Positions 43,459 to 53,441 are shown, numbered from the stretch's first letter. The stretch: DNA of 64,000 nucleotides from Flavivirga spongiicola (GCF_030540825.1 NZ_JAUOEO010000001.1:1833001-1897000); one strand, 5' to 3'. The notes: generated by a model from the sequence alone, not told the origin. Numbers and translations: made by a program.

Positions 43459-44224
43459 ATGGGGTTTTATGACTTAAATAAAGGAGCTCGTGTCCTTTTG
43501 GTTGAAAAAATCAACCAAAAAATAGCTTTTAATTTAACTTCTAATAAAACCGAAAGTATTATTAAATACTTTTCAGATGAAGACACTTACATTCGAAAAA
43601 CAGGTTATTTAGCTATCGGCAAAATCTTTTATTCTAAACCAGAATTGCAAAAAACGATTCTTTCTGCTTTAAAAGATTTATTAAAATCAGACTCTGAAAA
43701 AGTACGCCAAACAGTAGTAAATGCTGCAGGTGAAATTGGTAAATTTCATTTTGATAAAGTTAAGACTTTTTTGATATTGGATTGTTTGACAAACACCATT
43801 CTGTTAGAAATGCGGTGATAGGTTCTGTAAAAAAATGGGGGAGAAGAACCCTGTTCCTGTTCTAGATTGGGCAAAAACCTACTTAGAACACCCTGATAAA
43901 GAAATTAGACGAGAGATTTGTCATGGTATTGAATTACGAGGTCGCACGCATCCTCAAGATATTTTACCATTATTAAAAACCCTGGAGTTTGACGAAACCA
44001 AACGTGTCTCGAATACTTTAATTCATGTTTTAGGACAAATTGCTTATAAAAATGGTTGCTTAAAAACGGTTGTTGTGCATCTTAATACCTGGGAAAACAA
44101 ACCCCTTGTTGAAAAAGCACTCGACGAAATTGTTGATGTTCATGATCGTTATAAAAAGTTTGCTGTTTTAACTCAGCAGGAGGCTATTGATTATATTGAT
44201 GGGAATTATAATCCAAAAAACTAA
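43459..44224 (+). pseudogene. HEAT-repeat protein with two homopolymer frameshifts
   Basis: Frame 1 runs MGFYDLNKGARVLLVEKINQ to HFDKVKTF; in the next frame follow FDIGLFDKHHSVRNAVIGSV-KKWG; in the third EKNPVPVLDWAKTYLEHPDK to the end. The breaks are at a T6 (43768) and a G5 (43850); one base added at each restores a single product of about 255 residues with HEAT-like repeats (KEIRREICHGIELRGRTHPQ). Sequencing error is as likely as true decay because both sites are homopolymers. Confidence 0.75.
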
Positions 44225-44243
44225 GTTTATTCAAAATTGTTAT

Positions 44244-45482
44244 CTAAGACAAAAATTCATCTGCTTCTTTAGATAGGTGAATTCTATCATCTTTTTTATA
44301 CAATAAAGATAAACCATACGCTATAACTCCAAATACCAGAAGAATAAAAACACTAATTAAAAAGATAGTATTATAGCTTATTTCATTACTGTACTCTGTT
44401 ATTATTCCAGAAATCTTATTGAATAGCATAGAAGGAATTGTTATTAAAGATAAAATAATGGCTAAATATTTAGGGTTACTGAATTTAGTTGTTACAGAAT
44501 ATAAAATTGGAGAGATAAGCATTTCTCCTGCAGAAAGTAGAAAAGCAGAGAATATAAAAATTGTTAAACTTAAAGAATTTGGGGTTTCTGGAATAAACAA
44601 TAAAATTATAAAAGATAATGCAGAAACTATTAATCCTAAAAAAATCTTAAAAAATGAATTTGTATAAACGTAAGTCCAAACTAAAGTTAAAATTGAGATA
44701 ATAATTATTCCAAAAAAAGAGCCAAGTCCAGTTTTTAAATAAACTTCTGGAATTACATCAATACCGTCAAAAACTTTTTCTTGAATTGTATAAACATCAA
44801 AGTATGTACTCTCATAAACCATCAAAAAAATACCAGAAGTAATTATTACTGTAATAATGTATAGTAACCTTTTATCTATGTTTATGTTTTTATAATTAGA
44901 TGATGAAATGCCTTGATTATTGTTTGTAAATAATATAAAAACTGTAGCCAACATTGTTAATACCCCAGTTACTATAAATCCATAGTTGAAATTTGACTCA
45001 GCCATATAACCTGTAACTACAACCCCAATAAATGAGCCTATACTAATAGCTAGATGAAACAATGTAAAACCTGCATCTAATAATTTTGGATTATTTATTA
45101 AATACTGCTTACCAAATTGTGCAATTGTGTTAGATGTAAATAATCCAGAACCTAAAATTATTAACCCAAAACCAATATATAAAGAACCCAGAGATTGAAT
45201 ACACAATATAAAACAACCTAAAGTTTGTAAAGTTCCACCAACAAGTATCCCTTTTTTATTGCCCACTAATAAATCTCCCAAAAGTGCTCCTAAGACATTG
45301 GAAAAAACAATAAACAAAGAAAACCATCCATAGGTTGCTACCGCCTCTTGATTAGACATTTGTAATGTTTCGCCAACCATATAAAGCACAATGATCGTCC
45401 TTATCCCGTAATATGATGCTCTTTCAAAACTATACGCTATAGCATAAATTAATGCTGGTTTTGAATGACTAATGTTTTGCAT
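44244..45482 (-). CDS. POT-family MFS transporter
   Basis: 412 residues, about 12 membrane segments. N-terminal POT signature FERASYYGIRTIIVLYM (ExxER-like region) and GALLGDLLVGNKKGILVGGT between helices 2 and 3. Proton-coupled oligopeptide transporters import di- and tripeptides; this one is shorter than most and lacks the large insert. Last gene of a minus-strand trio with DksA-like and DnaJ-domain genes. Confidence 0.82.
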   Translation of the reverse strand: MQNISHSKPALIYAIAYSFERASYYGIRTIIVLYMVGETLQMSNQEAVATYGWFSLFIVFSNVLGALLGDLLVGNKKGILVGGTLQTLGCFILCIQSLGSLYIGFGLIILGSGLFTSNTIAQFGKQYLINNPKLLDAGFTLFHLAISIGSFIGVVVTGYMAESNFNYGFIVTGVLTMLATVFILFTNNNQGISSSNYKNINIDKRLLYIITVIITSGIFLMVYESTYFDVYTIQEKVFDGIDVIPEVYLKTGLGSFFGIIIISILTLVWTYVYTNSFFKIFLGLIVSALSFIILLFIPETPNSLSLTIFIFSAFLLSAGEMLISPILYSVTTKFSNPKYLAIILSLITIPSMLFNKISGIITEYSNEISYNTIFLISVFILLVFGVIAYGLSLLYKKDDRIHLSKEADEFLS

Positions 45483-45499
45483 AGTACTAGTTTATTATT

Positions 45500-45823
45500 C
45501 TAACTCGCACAATTAACACACAATAAACTTTGAGGACGAATTAAGATCCTACCTACTGGAATAGCTTGTTTACATTTTAAACAAATGCCAAAATCGTCAG
45601 TTCCGAATCTATCCAGAACCCGCTTAAGATTTCCTAGCTTAATTTCGGCTTGACGTAAGGATGCCTCATTAACACTTTTATTATTTATAGCATCCATTCT
45701 GCTTACCCTACCAATAGAAACATCTGGAGCTATAGGTTTTGTTAATTCTTTATAGTCTAAAATTGCTTTTTCGGTTTTCGAAATTTCTTCTAATATTTTT
45801 ATTTTAACCTCCTCTTGATTCAT
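45500..45823 (-). CDS. TraR/DksA-like zinc-finger protein
   Basis: 107 residues: helical hairpin (residues 5-65) and a C4 zinc finger CLKCKQAIPVGRILIRPQSL-LCVNC at the C-terminus. DksA-type proteins modulate RNA polymerase; the acidic tip residues are not clear here. Starts 9 bp after the DnaJ-domain gene. Confidence 0.85.
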   Translation of the reverse strand: MNQEEVKIKILEEISKTEKAILDYKELTKPIAPDVSIGRVSRMDAINNKSVNEASLRQAEIKLGNLKRVLDRFGTDDFGICLKCKQAIPVGRILIRPQSLLCVNCAS

Positions 45824-45832
45824 TAAAAATTA

Positions 45833-46612
45833 TTAAAATCGCCGTTCCTTCTGCAAATGCTCGTAAGCCGTTTGCACTTGTCTAAACTTTTCTTCAGCTC
45901 CTACCTGATGTTCTTTCCCTAAGTGAATGACTTTATCCGGATGATACTTTTTAGCCATTTTTCGATACGCTTTTTTAATATCATCGACCGTAGCACCTTT
46001 ATCTATTTCCAGAATTTTATAAGCATTATCACTACTGTTATAAAACATGGCTTTAATACTATCATAATCACGTGAACTAATCCCTAAATATCCTGCAATC
46101 GTATAAATTTGTCTCTCCTCATCTTCTGTTACCGTTCCATCAGCCTTTGCAATACCAAACAAGAAATGCATAAGTTGTAAACGTGATGGATGATCCATCA
46201 TCTGTTTAATCTGCAAACAAACTTGCCTGGTTGAAATATTACTTTGATTGCTAATATTTTTGAATAGTTTGAATGCATGATTGGCTCGTTCTTTACCATA
46301 CATACTTACAAACTGCTGACGTACAAAATCCAATTCTCTTTGATCTTGTACACCATCCGCTTTTATAACGATTGACGCTAATATGAGTAAGCTCACTTCA
46401 AAATCACCTGATTGTGTTTGCGGACGCTGTCTGGTTTGTGTTCTATAAGTAGTTCCTCTACCTTGTTGCGGTTGTCCTTGTTCTAAAAAAGGACTACTTT
46501 TCCCGTTTGATAAGGAATCAACAATCCCTCCTAATGCTACCCCAATAATAGCACCTATAGGGCCACCAAAAGACCAGCCTAAAGCGCCACCTATCCATTT
46601 TGAAAAACTCAT
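45833..46612 (-). CDS. TerB and J-domain protein (DjlA-like)
   Basis: 259 residues. Glycine-rich N-terminal membrane region ([20 protein letters not shown]), a TerB-like helical domain (75-185: [40 protein letters not shown]), and a C-terminal J domain (195-259) with the HPD motif [12 protein letters not shown]. Recruits and stimulates DnaK at the membrane, by analogy with DjlA. Confidence 0.88.
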   Translation of the reverse strand: MSFSKWIGGALGWSFGGPIGAIIGVALGGIVDSLSNGKSSPFLEQGQPQQGRGTTYRTQTRQRPQTQSGDFEVSLLILASIVIKADGVQDQRELDFVRQQFVSMYGKERANHAFKLFKNISNQSNISTRQVCLQIKQMMDHPSRLQLMHFLFGIAKADGTVTEDEERQIYTIAGYLGISSRDYDSIKAMFYNSSDNAYKILEIDKGATVDDIKKAYRKMAKKYHPDKVIHLGKEHQVGAEEKFRQVQTAYEHLQKERRF

Positions 46613-46825
46613 GTAAGTTATAGATTTTAATTATGACCAAACCTACATATAAATTCATTCTTTTAAAAGAAGAAGTTATATTAAGATAGGTTCGCTCTGA
46701 CCTATTTTTTTTAAAATAAAGATTATCAGAGTAAATATAATATTTGTTAGTTGATTGATTCTCAATTTTGTTACACAATTGGTATCTTTGCACTATAAAA
46801 TAGTTAATTATAAAAATTTAAAAAT

Positions 46826-47236
46826 ATGTATCCAGCAGAATTAGTAAAACCAATGCGCGAAGATTTAACAAAAGTTGGTTTTGAAGAATTACATACTTCT
46901 GAAGCTGTTGATGCTGCTTTAGCAAAAGAAGGAACAACTTTAGTGGTTGTAAATTCAGTTTGCGGTTGTGCAGCAGCGAATGCACGCCCAGGAGCAAGCA
47001 TGAGTTTAGAAAATGAAAAGCGTCCTACAAATATTGTAACCGTTTTTGCAGGTGTAGATAAAGAAGCCGTCGATACCGCTCGTGGTTATATGGTCCCATT
47101 TCCTCCAAGCTCTCCAAGTATGGCATTATTTAAAGATGGTGAGTTAGTACATATGCTAGAACGTCATCATATTGAAGGTCGTCCGGCAGAGCTTATAGCA
47201 GAAAACTTAGTGGACGCCTATAACGAGCATTGTTAA
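46826..47236 (+). CDS. BrxA/BrxB family bacilliredoxin
   Basis: 136 residues. MYPAELVKPMREDLTKVGFE and VNSVCGCAAANARPGASM carry the CGC active site of YphP/YqiW bacilliredoxins, followed by FPPSSPSMALFKDGELVHML and RHHIEGRPA. Reduces mixed disulfides; in this phylum the low-molecular-weight thiol partner is uncertain. Confidence 0.92.
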   Translation: MYPAELVKPMREDLTKVGFEELHTSEAVDAALAKEGTTLVVVNSVCGCAAANARPGASMSLENEKRPTNIVTVFAGVDKEAVDTARGYMVPFPPSSPSMALFKDGELVHMLERHHIEGRPAELIAENLVDAYNEHC

Positions 47237-47242
47237 AATAGA

Positions 47243-47348
47243 GCATTGCGAGGAATAAATAGCCTGCACTGAGCGCAATCGAAGTGTAGTTGTCTCTTTT
47301 CAGACAAACTAAAAATTTTATAGGTTCTTACGCTTTGCTCAGAATGAC
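47243..47348. repeat. REP-like repeat
   Basis: GCATTGCGAGGAATAAATAG, ACTGAGCGCAATCGAAGTG and TTACGCTTTGCTCAGAATGA are typical halves of the local REP family, between the bacilliredoxin gene and its terminator. Confidence 0.65.
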
Positions 47349-47358
47349 AATTAAAATT

Positions 47359-47394
47359 AAACCACGGATCCTCGGATTATCGTGGTTTTTTTTT
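47359..47394 (+). terminator. Terminator after the bacilliredoxin gene
   Basis: AACCACG/CGTGGTT stem with an inner GATCC/GGATT pairing, followed by nine T. Located about 125 bp past the stop. Confidence 0.8.
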
Positions 47395-47447
47395 ATACAG
47401 ATTACGCAACCTATTTACCAATTTCCCATCTTATAAAAAAAAGACTT

Positions 47448-47849
47448 ATGAATCTGTATTTAAGAACTACATTGGTTTTTACCTATCTTATTTTATTAGT
47501 TATCGTCGGTTGTTCATCTAACGATAATGACGCACCTACTTATGAAAACGAATTAGAACAGCTTAGTTTATTAAAGGCAGATATTGAAGCATTGGCTAAA
47601 GCTTCAGTCTGCAATGATACTACCGAGTGTAAATTTATTGCATTAGGAAGCAAACCTTGTGGAGGGCCATGGTCTTATTTACTATATACAACTTCTATTG
47701 ATGTTGAACAATTAGAAGCTGCCGTTGAAACTTACAACCAAAAAGAAGCTGCCTTTAATATAAAATGGGGCATCGCTTCAGATTGTGCACTCGCTTTACG
47801 ACCAGTAAGTGCAAGTTGCGAAAATAACACCTGTGTTCTTATGTATTAA
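47448..47849 (+). CDS. Hypothetical lipoprotein with conserved cysteines
   Basis: ATG 47448 (MNLYLRTTLVFTYLILLVIV-GC) gives the lipobox; the frame upstream to 47382 is not used. 133 residues. Several mature cysteines (SVCNDTTECKFIALGSKPCG, SDCALALRPVSASCENNTC) imply disulfides. A pattern of CxxxxxCK...GSKPCGGP is shared by small secreted proteins of Flavobacteriaceae; function unknown. Confidence 0.72.
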   Translation: MNLYLRTTLVFTYLILLVIVGCSSNDNDAPTYENELEQLSLLKADIEALAKASVCNDTTECKFIALGSKPCGGPWSYLLYTTSIDVEQLEAAVETYNQKEAAFNIKWGIASDCALALRPVSASCENNTCVLMY

Positions 47850-47875
47850 AACTTAGTTTTTACTTATTTTTGCGC

Positions 47876-48613
47876 ATGCAAAAATTGTTGTCGTACCCAT
47901 TAACCATTATTTATTTCCTCTGTTTTTTAATAACATTGCTCATATTCCATCCCATCCAATGGATAGGTCTTAACGCTTTTGGTTATAAAGGACATAAAAA
48001 AAGTGCTGATTTAATGAACATGTGTTTAATGCGATGCCTTCATATTCTAGGCACTCGATTTACATTTAATAATGCACATCATATTGAAACAAATCAGCCA
48101 CTTATTGTCGTTTGCAATCATCAAAGTATGTATGACATCTCACCTTTGTCTGTTTTTTTAAGAAAATATCACCCTAAATTTATTAGTAAAATAGAATTGG
48201 GTAAAGGCATTCCCAGTGTGTCCTATAATTTACGTCATGGAGGATCTGTTTTAATCGATAGAAAAAACCCACGACAATCTTTGCCTGCTATTATGAAATT
48301 TGGTGAATATATTGAAAAAAATAATCGGGCAGCGGTTATTTTCCCGGAGGGAACAAGAAGTAAAGATGGTCATCCAAAACCATTTCAAACAAAAGGCTTA
48401 GAAATTCTATTTAAAAAAGCACCATCGGCTTTAGTCGTTCCCATTTCTATAAATAATTCCTGGAAAACAGTTCGTTACGGAAAATTCCCTATGGGATTAG
48501 GAACTCATATCACTTTTACTGTACACAAGCCTTTAAAAGTTAGTACCTTTGCCAATAAGCAAGAGCTTATAAATAGTATTGAAACTACTATTAAAGAACA
48601 TATACACCCTTAA
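47876..48613 (+). CDS. plsC: 1-acyl-sn-glycerol-3-phosphate acyltransferase
   Basis: 245 residues from ATG 47876 (47870 is possible). A hydrophobic N-terminal helix, then the acyltransferase boxes VVCNHQSMYDISP (HX4D), RHGGSVLIDRKNPRQS and IFPEGTRSKDGHPKPF. Makes phosphatidic acid in the inner membrane. 10 bp before the acyl-ACP desaturase gene, suggesting coordinated membrane-lipid synthesis. Confidence 0.92.
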   Translation: MQKLLSYPLTIIYFLCFLITLLIFHPIQWIGLNAFGYKGHKKSADLMNMCLMRCLHILGTRFTFNNAHHIETNQPLIVVCNHQSMYDISPLSVFLRKYHPKFISKIELGKGIPSVSYNLRHGGSVLIDRKNPRQSLPAIMKFGEYIEKNNRAAVIFPEGTRSKDGHPKPFQTKGLEILFKKAPSALVVPISINNSWKTVRYGKFPMGLGTHITFTVHKPLKVSTFANKQELINSIETTIKEHIHP

Positions 48614-48623
48614 AAAATTATAG

Positions 48624-49616
48624 ATGTCGTTAAAGAATGTTAGATTAGAAGTGATGAAGTTTTTGGAAAAAGACGTTGAATCTTTAATTGAAAAATATTT
48701 AATTCCTATTGAAAAAATTTGGCAGCCAACCGATTTTTTACCAAATTCTGAAGGAGATACTTTTTTTGAAGAAGTACGTGAAATAAGAGAACTTTCTAAA
48801 GAACTACCATATGATTTTTGGGTGGTTTTAGTCGGTGATATGATTACTGAAGAAGCCTTACCAACTTACGAATCCTGGCTAATGGATGTGGAAGGTGTTG
48901 ATCAAGTAGACAGAGAAAATGCCTGGGGAAAATGGGTACGCCATTGGACAGGTGAAGAGAATCGTCATGGCGATGTACTTAACAAATACTTATATCTTTC
49001 CGGACGTGTAAATATGCGTGAAATTGAGAAAACCACACAATATCTTATTGCTGATGGTTTTGATATTGGAACTGATAGAGATCCATACAAAAACTTTGTT
49101 TATACTAGTTTTCAAGAGTTAGCAACCTACGTTTCTCACAATCGTGTTGCTAAAATTGCAAGAGAGAAAGGTAACAAACAGCTTGCTAAAATGTGTAAAA
49201 TTATTTCTGGAGACGAAATGAGACATCATCACGCTTATTCTGAATTTGTTGAACGTATTTTTAAAGTGGATCCTAGTCAAATGATGATGGCATTTCATTA
49301 TATGATGAAACAAAAAATAACGATGCCTGCTGTTTTTTTAAGAGAATCTGGAAATAAAATCAGCACCGCTTTTGATGAGTTTTCTAATACCGCGCAGCGT
49401 ATTGGCGTTTACACATCGAATGATTATGTGGAAATTTTAGAGAAATTAATTGCCCGTTGGGAAATTGATAAAATCACAAACCTTACCGACGAAGCTGAAA
49501 AGGCCAGAGATTACCTTATGAAACTTCCTGCCAGAATGTATCGTTTAGCAGATCGTATTAAAATCCCGGAAAATTCATTTCAATTTAAATGGGTTGAGCC
49601 TGCCATTATAAAATAG
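48624..49616 (+). CDS. Acyl-[acyl-carrier-protein] desaturase
   Basis: 330 residues. Di-iron ligands: EENRHGDVLNKYLYLSGRVN (first ExxH) and SGDEMRHHHAYSEFVERIF (second ExxH). Similar to plant stearoyl-ACP desaturases (FAB2/DesA). Introduces a double bond into acyl-ACP, adapting membrane fluidity. In an apparent operon with plsC. Confidence 0.92.
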   Translation: MSLKNVRLEVMKFLEKDVESLIEKYLIPIEKIWQPTDFLPNSEGDTFFEEVREIRELSKELPYDFWVVLVGDMITEEALPTYESWLMDVEGVDQVDRENAWGKWVRHWTGEENRHGDVLNKYLYLSGRVNMREIEKTTQYLIADGFDIGTDRDPYKNFVYTSFQELATYVSHNRVAKIAREKGNKQLAKMCKIISGDEMRHHHAYSEFVERIFKVDPSQMMMAFHYMMKQKITMPAVFLRESGNKISTAFDEFSNTAQRIGVYTSNDYVEILEKLIARWEIDKITNLTDEAEKARDYLMKLPARMYRLADRIKIPENSFQFKWVEPAIIK

Positions 49617-49639
49617 CTAAAAATCATTTCACACAAATA

Positions 49640-50560
49640 TTGATTTCTAAAGATGACATAGAAAAAGATTATATCAGTCGGGTTAATTTGACTTTAAAAT
49701 ATATAGACCATAATCTTGATTCTGAATTATCATTAGAGTCTCTTTCTAATATAGCATTATATTCACCATTTCATTTTCATAGAATTTTTAAAGCTCTAAT
49801 TGGGGAAACACTCCATGCTTATATCATTAGAAAACGTATTGAAAAAACAGCCTCAGTATTAATACACAAAAGACACATAAGTATTACAGCCCTTTCGTTA
49901 CAATATGGTTTTAGCAGCAACTCTTCTTTTACTCGTGCCTTTAAAAAATTTTATGGCGTAAGCCCTTCTCTATTTCGAAAAGAAAACCCATATAAATATA
50001 GCAAGATAAGTCAAGTTGAAAGCAAGAATGGGCAAGAAAGTCTGATTCTTGAAAAATACATTTGCAACATTAATAATCATTTAAATTGGATTAAAATGAA
50101 TGCAAACATTGAAATTAAAGAAGTTCCTGAATTAAAATTTGCCTGCATGACTCATTTTGGAGTACACGGTATTGAAAACGTATTTGACAGATTAATAAAA
50201 TGGGCGAAAGTAAAAGATTTGATGGGAAACTCTGAAACTAAAATGGCAAGAATTTTTCATGATAGCTTTAAAATAACTGATCCGGACAAGGTTCGTATGA
50301 GTATTTGTGTACTAACGAATAAACCACTTGTTTTAGAAGGAGACATAGATTCAGGGATCATAAGAAAAAGTAAATGCATTGTTGGTCGTTTTGAAATCAC
50401 GCCTGTTGATTTTGAAAAATCATGGAGCAGCCTATTCATTTGGATGAATGAAAATGGATATAAAAAAGCTGAAGAGAATCCTTTTGAAATATATCATAAT
50501 GACTTTCGGGAACATCCTGAAAATAAATGTATAGTTGATTTACATATTCCCATTGAATAA
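49640..50560 (+). CDS. AraC-type regulator with GyrI-like effector domain
   Basis: 306 residues from a TTG at 49640 (no closer ATG). AraC HTH at the N-terminus (ISRVNLTLKYIDHNLDSELS, SSFTRAFKKFYGVSPSLF), C-terminal GyrI-like domain (155-306: EIKEVPELKFACMTHFGVHG, PFEIYHNDFREHPENKCIVD). Same architecture as MarA/Rob-like small-molecule sensors. Directly follows the desaturase gene. Confidence 0.88.
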   Translation: MISKDDIEKDYISRVNLTLKYIDHNLDSELSLESLSNIALYSPFHFHRIFKALIGETLHAYIIRKRIEKTASVLIHKRHISITALSLQYGFSSNSSFTRAFKKFYGVSPSLFRKENPYKYSKISQVESKNGQESLILEKYICNINNHLNWIKMNANIEIKEVPELKFACMTHFGVHGIENVFDRLIKWAKVKDLMGNSETKMARIFHDSFKITDPDKVRMSICVLTNKPLVLEGDIDSGIIRKSKCIVGRFEITPVDFEKSWSSLFIWMNENGYKKAEENPFEIYHNDFREHPENKCIVDLHIPIE

Positions 50561-50587
50561 AAAATTGATTTGTAAATTAGTGACCGC

Positions 50588-50702
50588 CTAAAAAGTTTAA
50601 ATAGGCTGTCATTACGAGGAGAGAATCGACGTGGTAATCTTTTGAATTGAATCTAAAATTAAACAGATTGCCACGACTTTTGCAAAGTCTCGCAATGACA
50701 CT
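50588..50702. repeat. REP-like palindrome pair
   Basis: CTGTCATTACGAGGAGAGAA, CGTGGTAATCTTTTGAATTG, TTAAACAGATTGCCACGACT and CTCGCAATGACAC. Same family as 39003-39136. Confidence 0.75.
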
Positions 50703-50743
50703 GAATGGCATTTTTTAGACAAAATTTTTATTTTTAACCCATT

Positions 50744-51397
50744 ATGAGTTCAGAAAAAATTATACAAAAAACCATCACTTTTGTAAAAGAGCAATTAATT
50801 GATGCCGAAGGAGGGCACGACTGGTTTCATATAGAGCGTGTTTATAAAAATGCCTTGCTAATTTCTAAAAGTGAAAATGTAGATACTTTTATTGTAGCTC
50901 TTGGCGCTTTATTACATGATATTGCCGATAGTAAATTCCATAAAGGTGATGAAACTATTGGTCCTAAAATAGCTCGAGAGTTTTTATTTAAACTGAATGT
51001 AGACTCTACAGTCATTGAGCATGTTATAAATATTATTGAAAATATTTCTTTTAAAGGTGGAAATGAAGCACAAAAATTTCGTTCACCAGAATTAGATGTC
51101 GTGCAAGATGCCGATAGACTAGATGCTATTGGAGCCATAGGTATAGCACGTTGTTTTAATTATGGGGGCTTTAAAAACAGAGCCCTTTATAACCCTGACA
51201 TTAAGCCAAACTTTAACATGAGTAAAGCAGCGTATAAAGCATCAACGGCTCCAACTATTAATCATTTTTATGAAAAATTACTGCTTTTAAAAGATAAAAT
51301 GAATACCAAAACAGGAAAAAAAATAGCTTTAAACAGGCACACATTTATGGAGCTGTATCTTAAACAGTTTTATAATGAGTGGGATGGAAATGCTTAA
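50744..51397 (+). CDS. HD-domain phosphohydrolase
   Basis: 217 residues. HD ligands: GGHDWFHIERVYKNALLIS, LGALLHDIADSKFHKGDE, DVVQDADRLDAIGAIG. Matches the YpgQ/YedJ-like HD hydrolases that act on nucleotides. Monocistronic. Confidence 0.88.
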   Translation: MSSEKIIQKTITFVKEQLIDAEGGHDWFHIERVYKNALLISKSENVDTFIVALGALLHDIADSKFHKGDETIGPKIAREFLFKLNVDSTVIEHVINIIENISFKGGNEAQKFRSPELDVVQDADRLDAIGAIGIARCFNYGGFKNRALYNPDIKPNFNMSKAAYKASTAPTINHFYEKLLLLKDKMNTKTGKKIALNRHTFMELYLKQFYNEWDGNA

Positions 51398-51506
51398 AGC
51401 ATTGTCGGGTCGGGCCTTTCGTCTCCGCTCAGTACTCGAGGAGACACACCCTTAAATTTCAGATGATTATCAGTAATAAAGTGATTGCTTACGTCAAGTT
51501 AATCTA

Positions 51507-52379
51507 CTATTGGATAATATGTTTTATCTCTTTTCTGTATTGCGATGCACTTTTACCTGTTATTTCATTAAACTGTTTATTAAAATGTGAAAAATTATTA
51601 AACCCACATTCAAAACAAACATCCGCAATACTCATTTGACTTTCGTTTAATAGTTTTGTCGCATGCACTACTCTATATTCATTAACCAATTTAGTAAATG
51701 TCTTACCTGTAATACGTTTAAAATATCTACAAAACGCAGGGACCGTCATGCTTACTTTATCAGCTATTTCATCTAAGCTAATGTGATTTTGAAAGTTTCT
51801 GTTAATATACTTATAGATCAAACCAATTTTACCACTGTCTTGTGGTTCTGCTTCAAAAGCAAAACCGTCAGCATTTAAAATAATATAGTCATCTGTTTTT
51901 GCTAAATGATTTAATATCTCTAAAAATTTTAAAACCCTATCCAAGCCTTCATAATTTAGAAGCCTATCAATTTTAGGTCCAATTATTTTTTTCGTTTCTG
52001 CATTAAACCGAATACCCTTTTTTGCTCTATCAAATAAGGATATTATTAATGACATCTCAGGAATATTAACAAAATCATTTCCTAAAAAATTAGATTTAAA
52101 CTGAACGGTTGTTTCTGTACCATTTGCTGTTAATCGATCTGTAAAACCATTGTGCGGCAAATTAGATCCTATTAATATAAGTTGACTATTATTAAAATAA
52201 GATAAGTGGGTACCTATATGAGTTTTTCCTTGGCCTTTATTTACATAAACCAATTCTAGTTCTGGATGAAAATGCCAAAAAGCATTATACTTATCAACCT
52301 TAACCATATGTTGTTTAACTAATATAGAACTTCCAAAACTAGGGCTAAGTTTTTCTAAAGTAGGTTTTTTATTAATCAT
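51507..52379 (-). CDS. AraC family transcriptional regulator with cupin N-terminus
   Basis: 290 residues. Cupin part: HMVKVDKYNAFWHFHPELEL, GTHLSYFNNSQLILIGSNLP. HTH_18: ISLDEIADKVSMTVPAFCRY, MSIADVCFECGFNNFSHFNK. Often controls sugar metabolism in Bacteroidota; target unknown. Divergent from the secreted 199-residue gene. Confidence 0.88.
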   Translation of the reverse strand: MINKKPTLEKLSPSFGSSILVKQHMVKVDKYNAFWHFHPELELVYVNKGQGKTHIGTHLSYFNNSQLILIGSNLPHNGFTDRLTANGTETTVQFKSNFLGNDFVNIPEMSLIISLFDRAKKGIRFNAETKKIIGPKIDRLLNYEGLDRVLKFLEILNHLAKTDDYIILNADGFAFEAEPQDSGKIGLIYKYINRNFQNHISLDEIADKVSMTVPAFCRYFKRITGKTFTKLVNEYRVVHATKLLNESQMSIADVCFECGFNNFSHFNKQFNEITGKSASQYRKEIKHIIQ

Positions 52380-52584
52380 AAATGGAGCAATTAAGTAACA
52401 AAAATACTACATATTATCTTTAAAAATCTATATACAATTATCATGATTATATGCTATTTTAACTTTACACAGATTTAACATTCATTTAACAGATAAAATA
52501 GCATACAAACTGGTCAAATTTGATGTTTTGCAACACCTTATTCCAATATACCTTTGTCTTGTTAAACGATGTAAAATCCAAATC

Positions 52585-53184
52585 ATGAAAAACGCAATTA
52601 AAAAAATCAAAAAAAGCCTATTATTAGTAACAATGATGCTTACTGTAATAATAGGTAACGCTAGTGAAATTTCTTCTTTCAAAATTGAAGGGGATCTTAA
52701 AGGGACTGCATTAACAATTGATAATGTAAAAGAAGGCGACCTTCTATCTATTAAAAATTACAAGGGTATTATTATATATAAAGAACTTATTCAATCATCT
52801 GGTACGTACAATAAAGGTTTTGATTTAACTGAATTACCAAACGGAAATTATTTTTTCGAGATAGATAAAGATCTAGAAATTAAAACAATTCCTTTTGTTG
52901 TAGAAAATAACCAGGTTACTTTCAATAAAGATAAAGAGGCTGTTATTTTTAAGCCTTATCTAAGAGAAAAAGGCAACTTAGTTTATATGACAAAACTTGC
53001 CTTAGACCTTGAACCATTAAAAATAAGGATTTACGAAAATCATAACAACAGTTACCACTTAATATACTCAGAAAAGATTGAAGGCATTCAAATAATAGAA
53101 AAAGTATATAAACTTAAAAAAGGAAATTTTAAAATAGTAATCAATTCAAACAACAAAGAGTATACAAAATTCATCAATCATTAA
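52585..53184 (+). CDS. Secreted hypothetical protein
   Basis: 199 residues from ATG 52585, which begins MKNAIKKIKKSLLLVTMMLT and a signal peptide; the open frame from 52528 is not needed. Two beta-sandwich-like repeats: GTALTIDNVKEGDLLSIKNY and LPNGNYFFEIDKDLEIKTIP resemble the DUF3244/T9SS-like strand pattern without the KxxK tail. Function unknown. Confidence 0.7.
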   Translation: MKNAIKKIKKSLLLVTMMLTVIIGNASEISSFKIEGDLKGTALTIDNVKEGDLLSIKNYKGIIIYKELIQSSGTYNKGFDLTELPNGNYFFEIDKDLEIKTIPFVVENNQVTFNKDKEAVIFKPYLREKGNLVYMTKLALDLEPLKIRIYENHNNSYHLIYSEKIEGIQIIEKVYKLKKGNFKIVINSNNKEYTKFINH

Positions 53185-53230
53185 TTTAGTTAAGAGATCT
53201 TATTTAGTTAGTTTAGTTAGTTTTGTAAGG

Positions 53231-53257
53231 AGTGGGCTGTCATGGTCCACTTTTTTT
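53231..53257 (+). terminator. Terminator after the secreted protein gene
   Basis: AGTGGGC...GGTCCACT stem followed by TTTTTTT, 46 bp past the stop. Confidence 0.7.
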
Positions 53258-53275
53258 GTTTAATAACCCTATATT

Positions 53276-53438
53276 ATACCATCTCTCATCTGAAATGACC
53301 CTAATAAATCGCCCTTTTTTCCTTTCCATTTCAACATAAAAAGAAACCGTAGCTTAGGCTATGCTTTATTTTTCTGCTTTCTATAAAGAAAAAAAATCAT
53401 CAATTTCTTTTACAGTAATTTCAAACAAGAAATGGTAT
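53276..53438. repeat. 163-bp imperfect palindrome, copy 2
   Basis: Arms ATACCATCTCTCATCTGAAA and TTTCAAACAAGAAATGGTAT; centre AAACCGTAGCTTAGGCTATG matches the centre of 33642-33805. Separates a plus and a minus gene end. Confidence 0.75.
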
Positions 53439-53441
53439 TAT

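Noticed and set aside
46518..46793. 91-residue ORF upstream of the J-domain gene
   Set aside because: Overlaps the true gene in another frame and lacks any conserved feature.
51397..51470. REP element after the HD gene (GGTCGGGCCTTTCG...GAGGAGACAC)
   Set aside because: GC-rich and partly palindromic but too unlike the other copies to assign.
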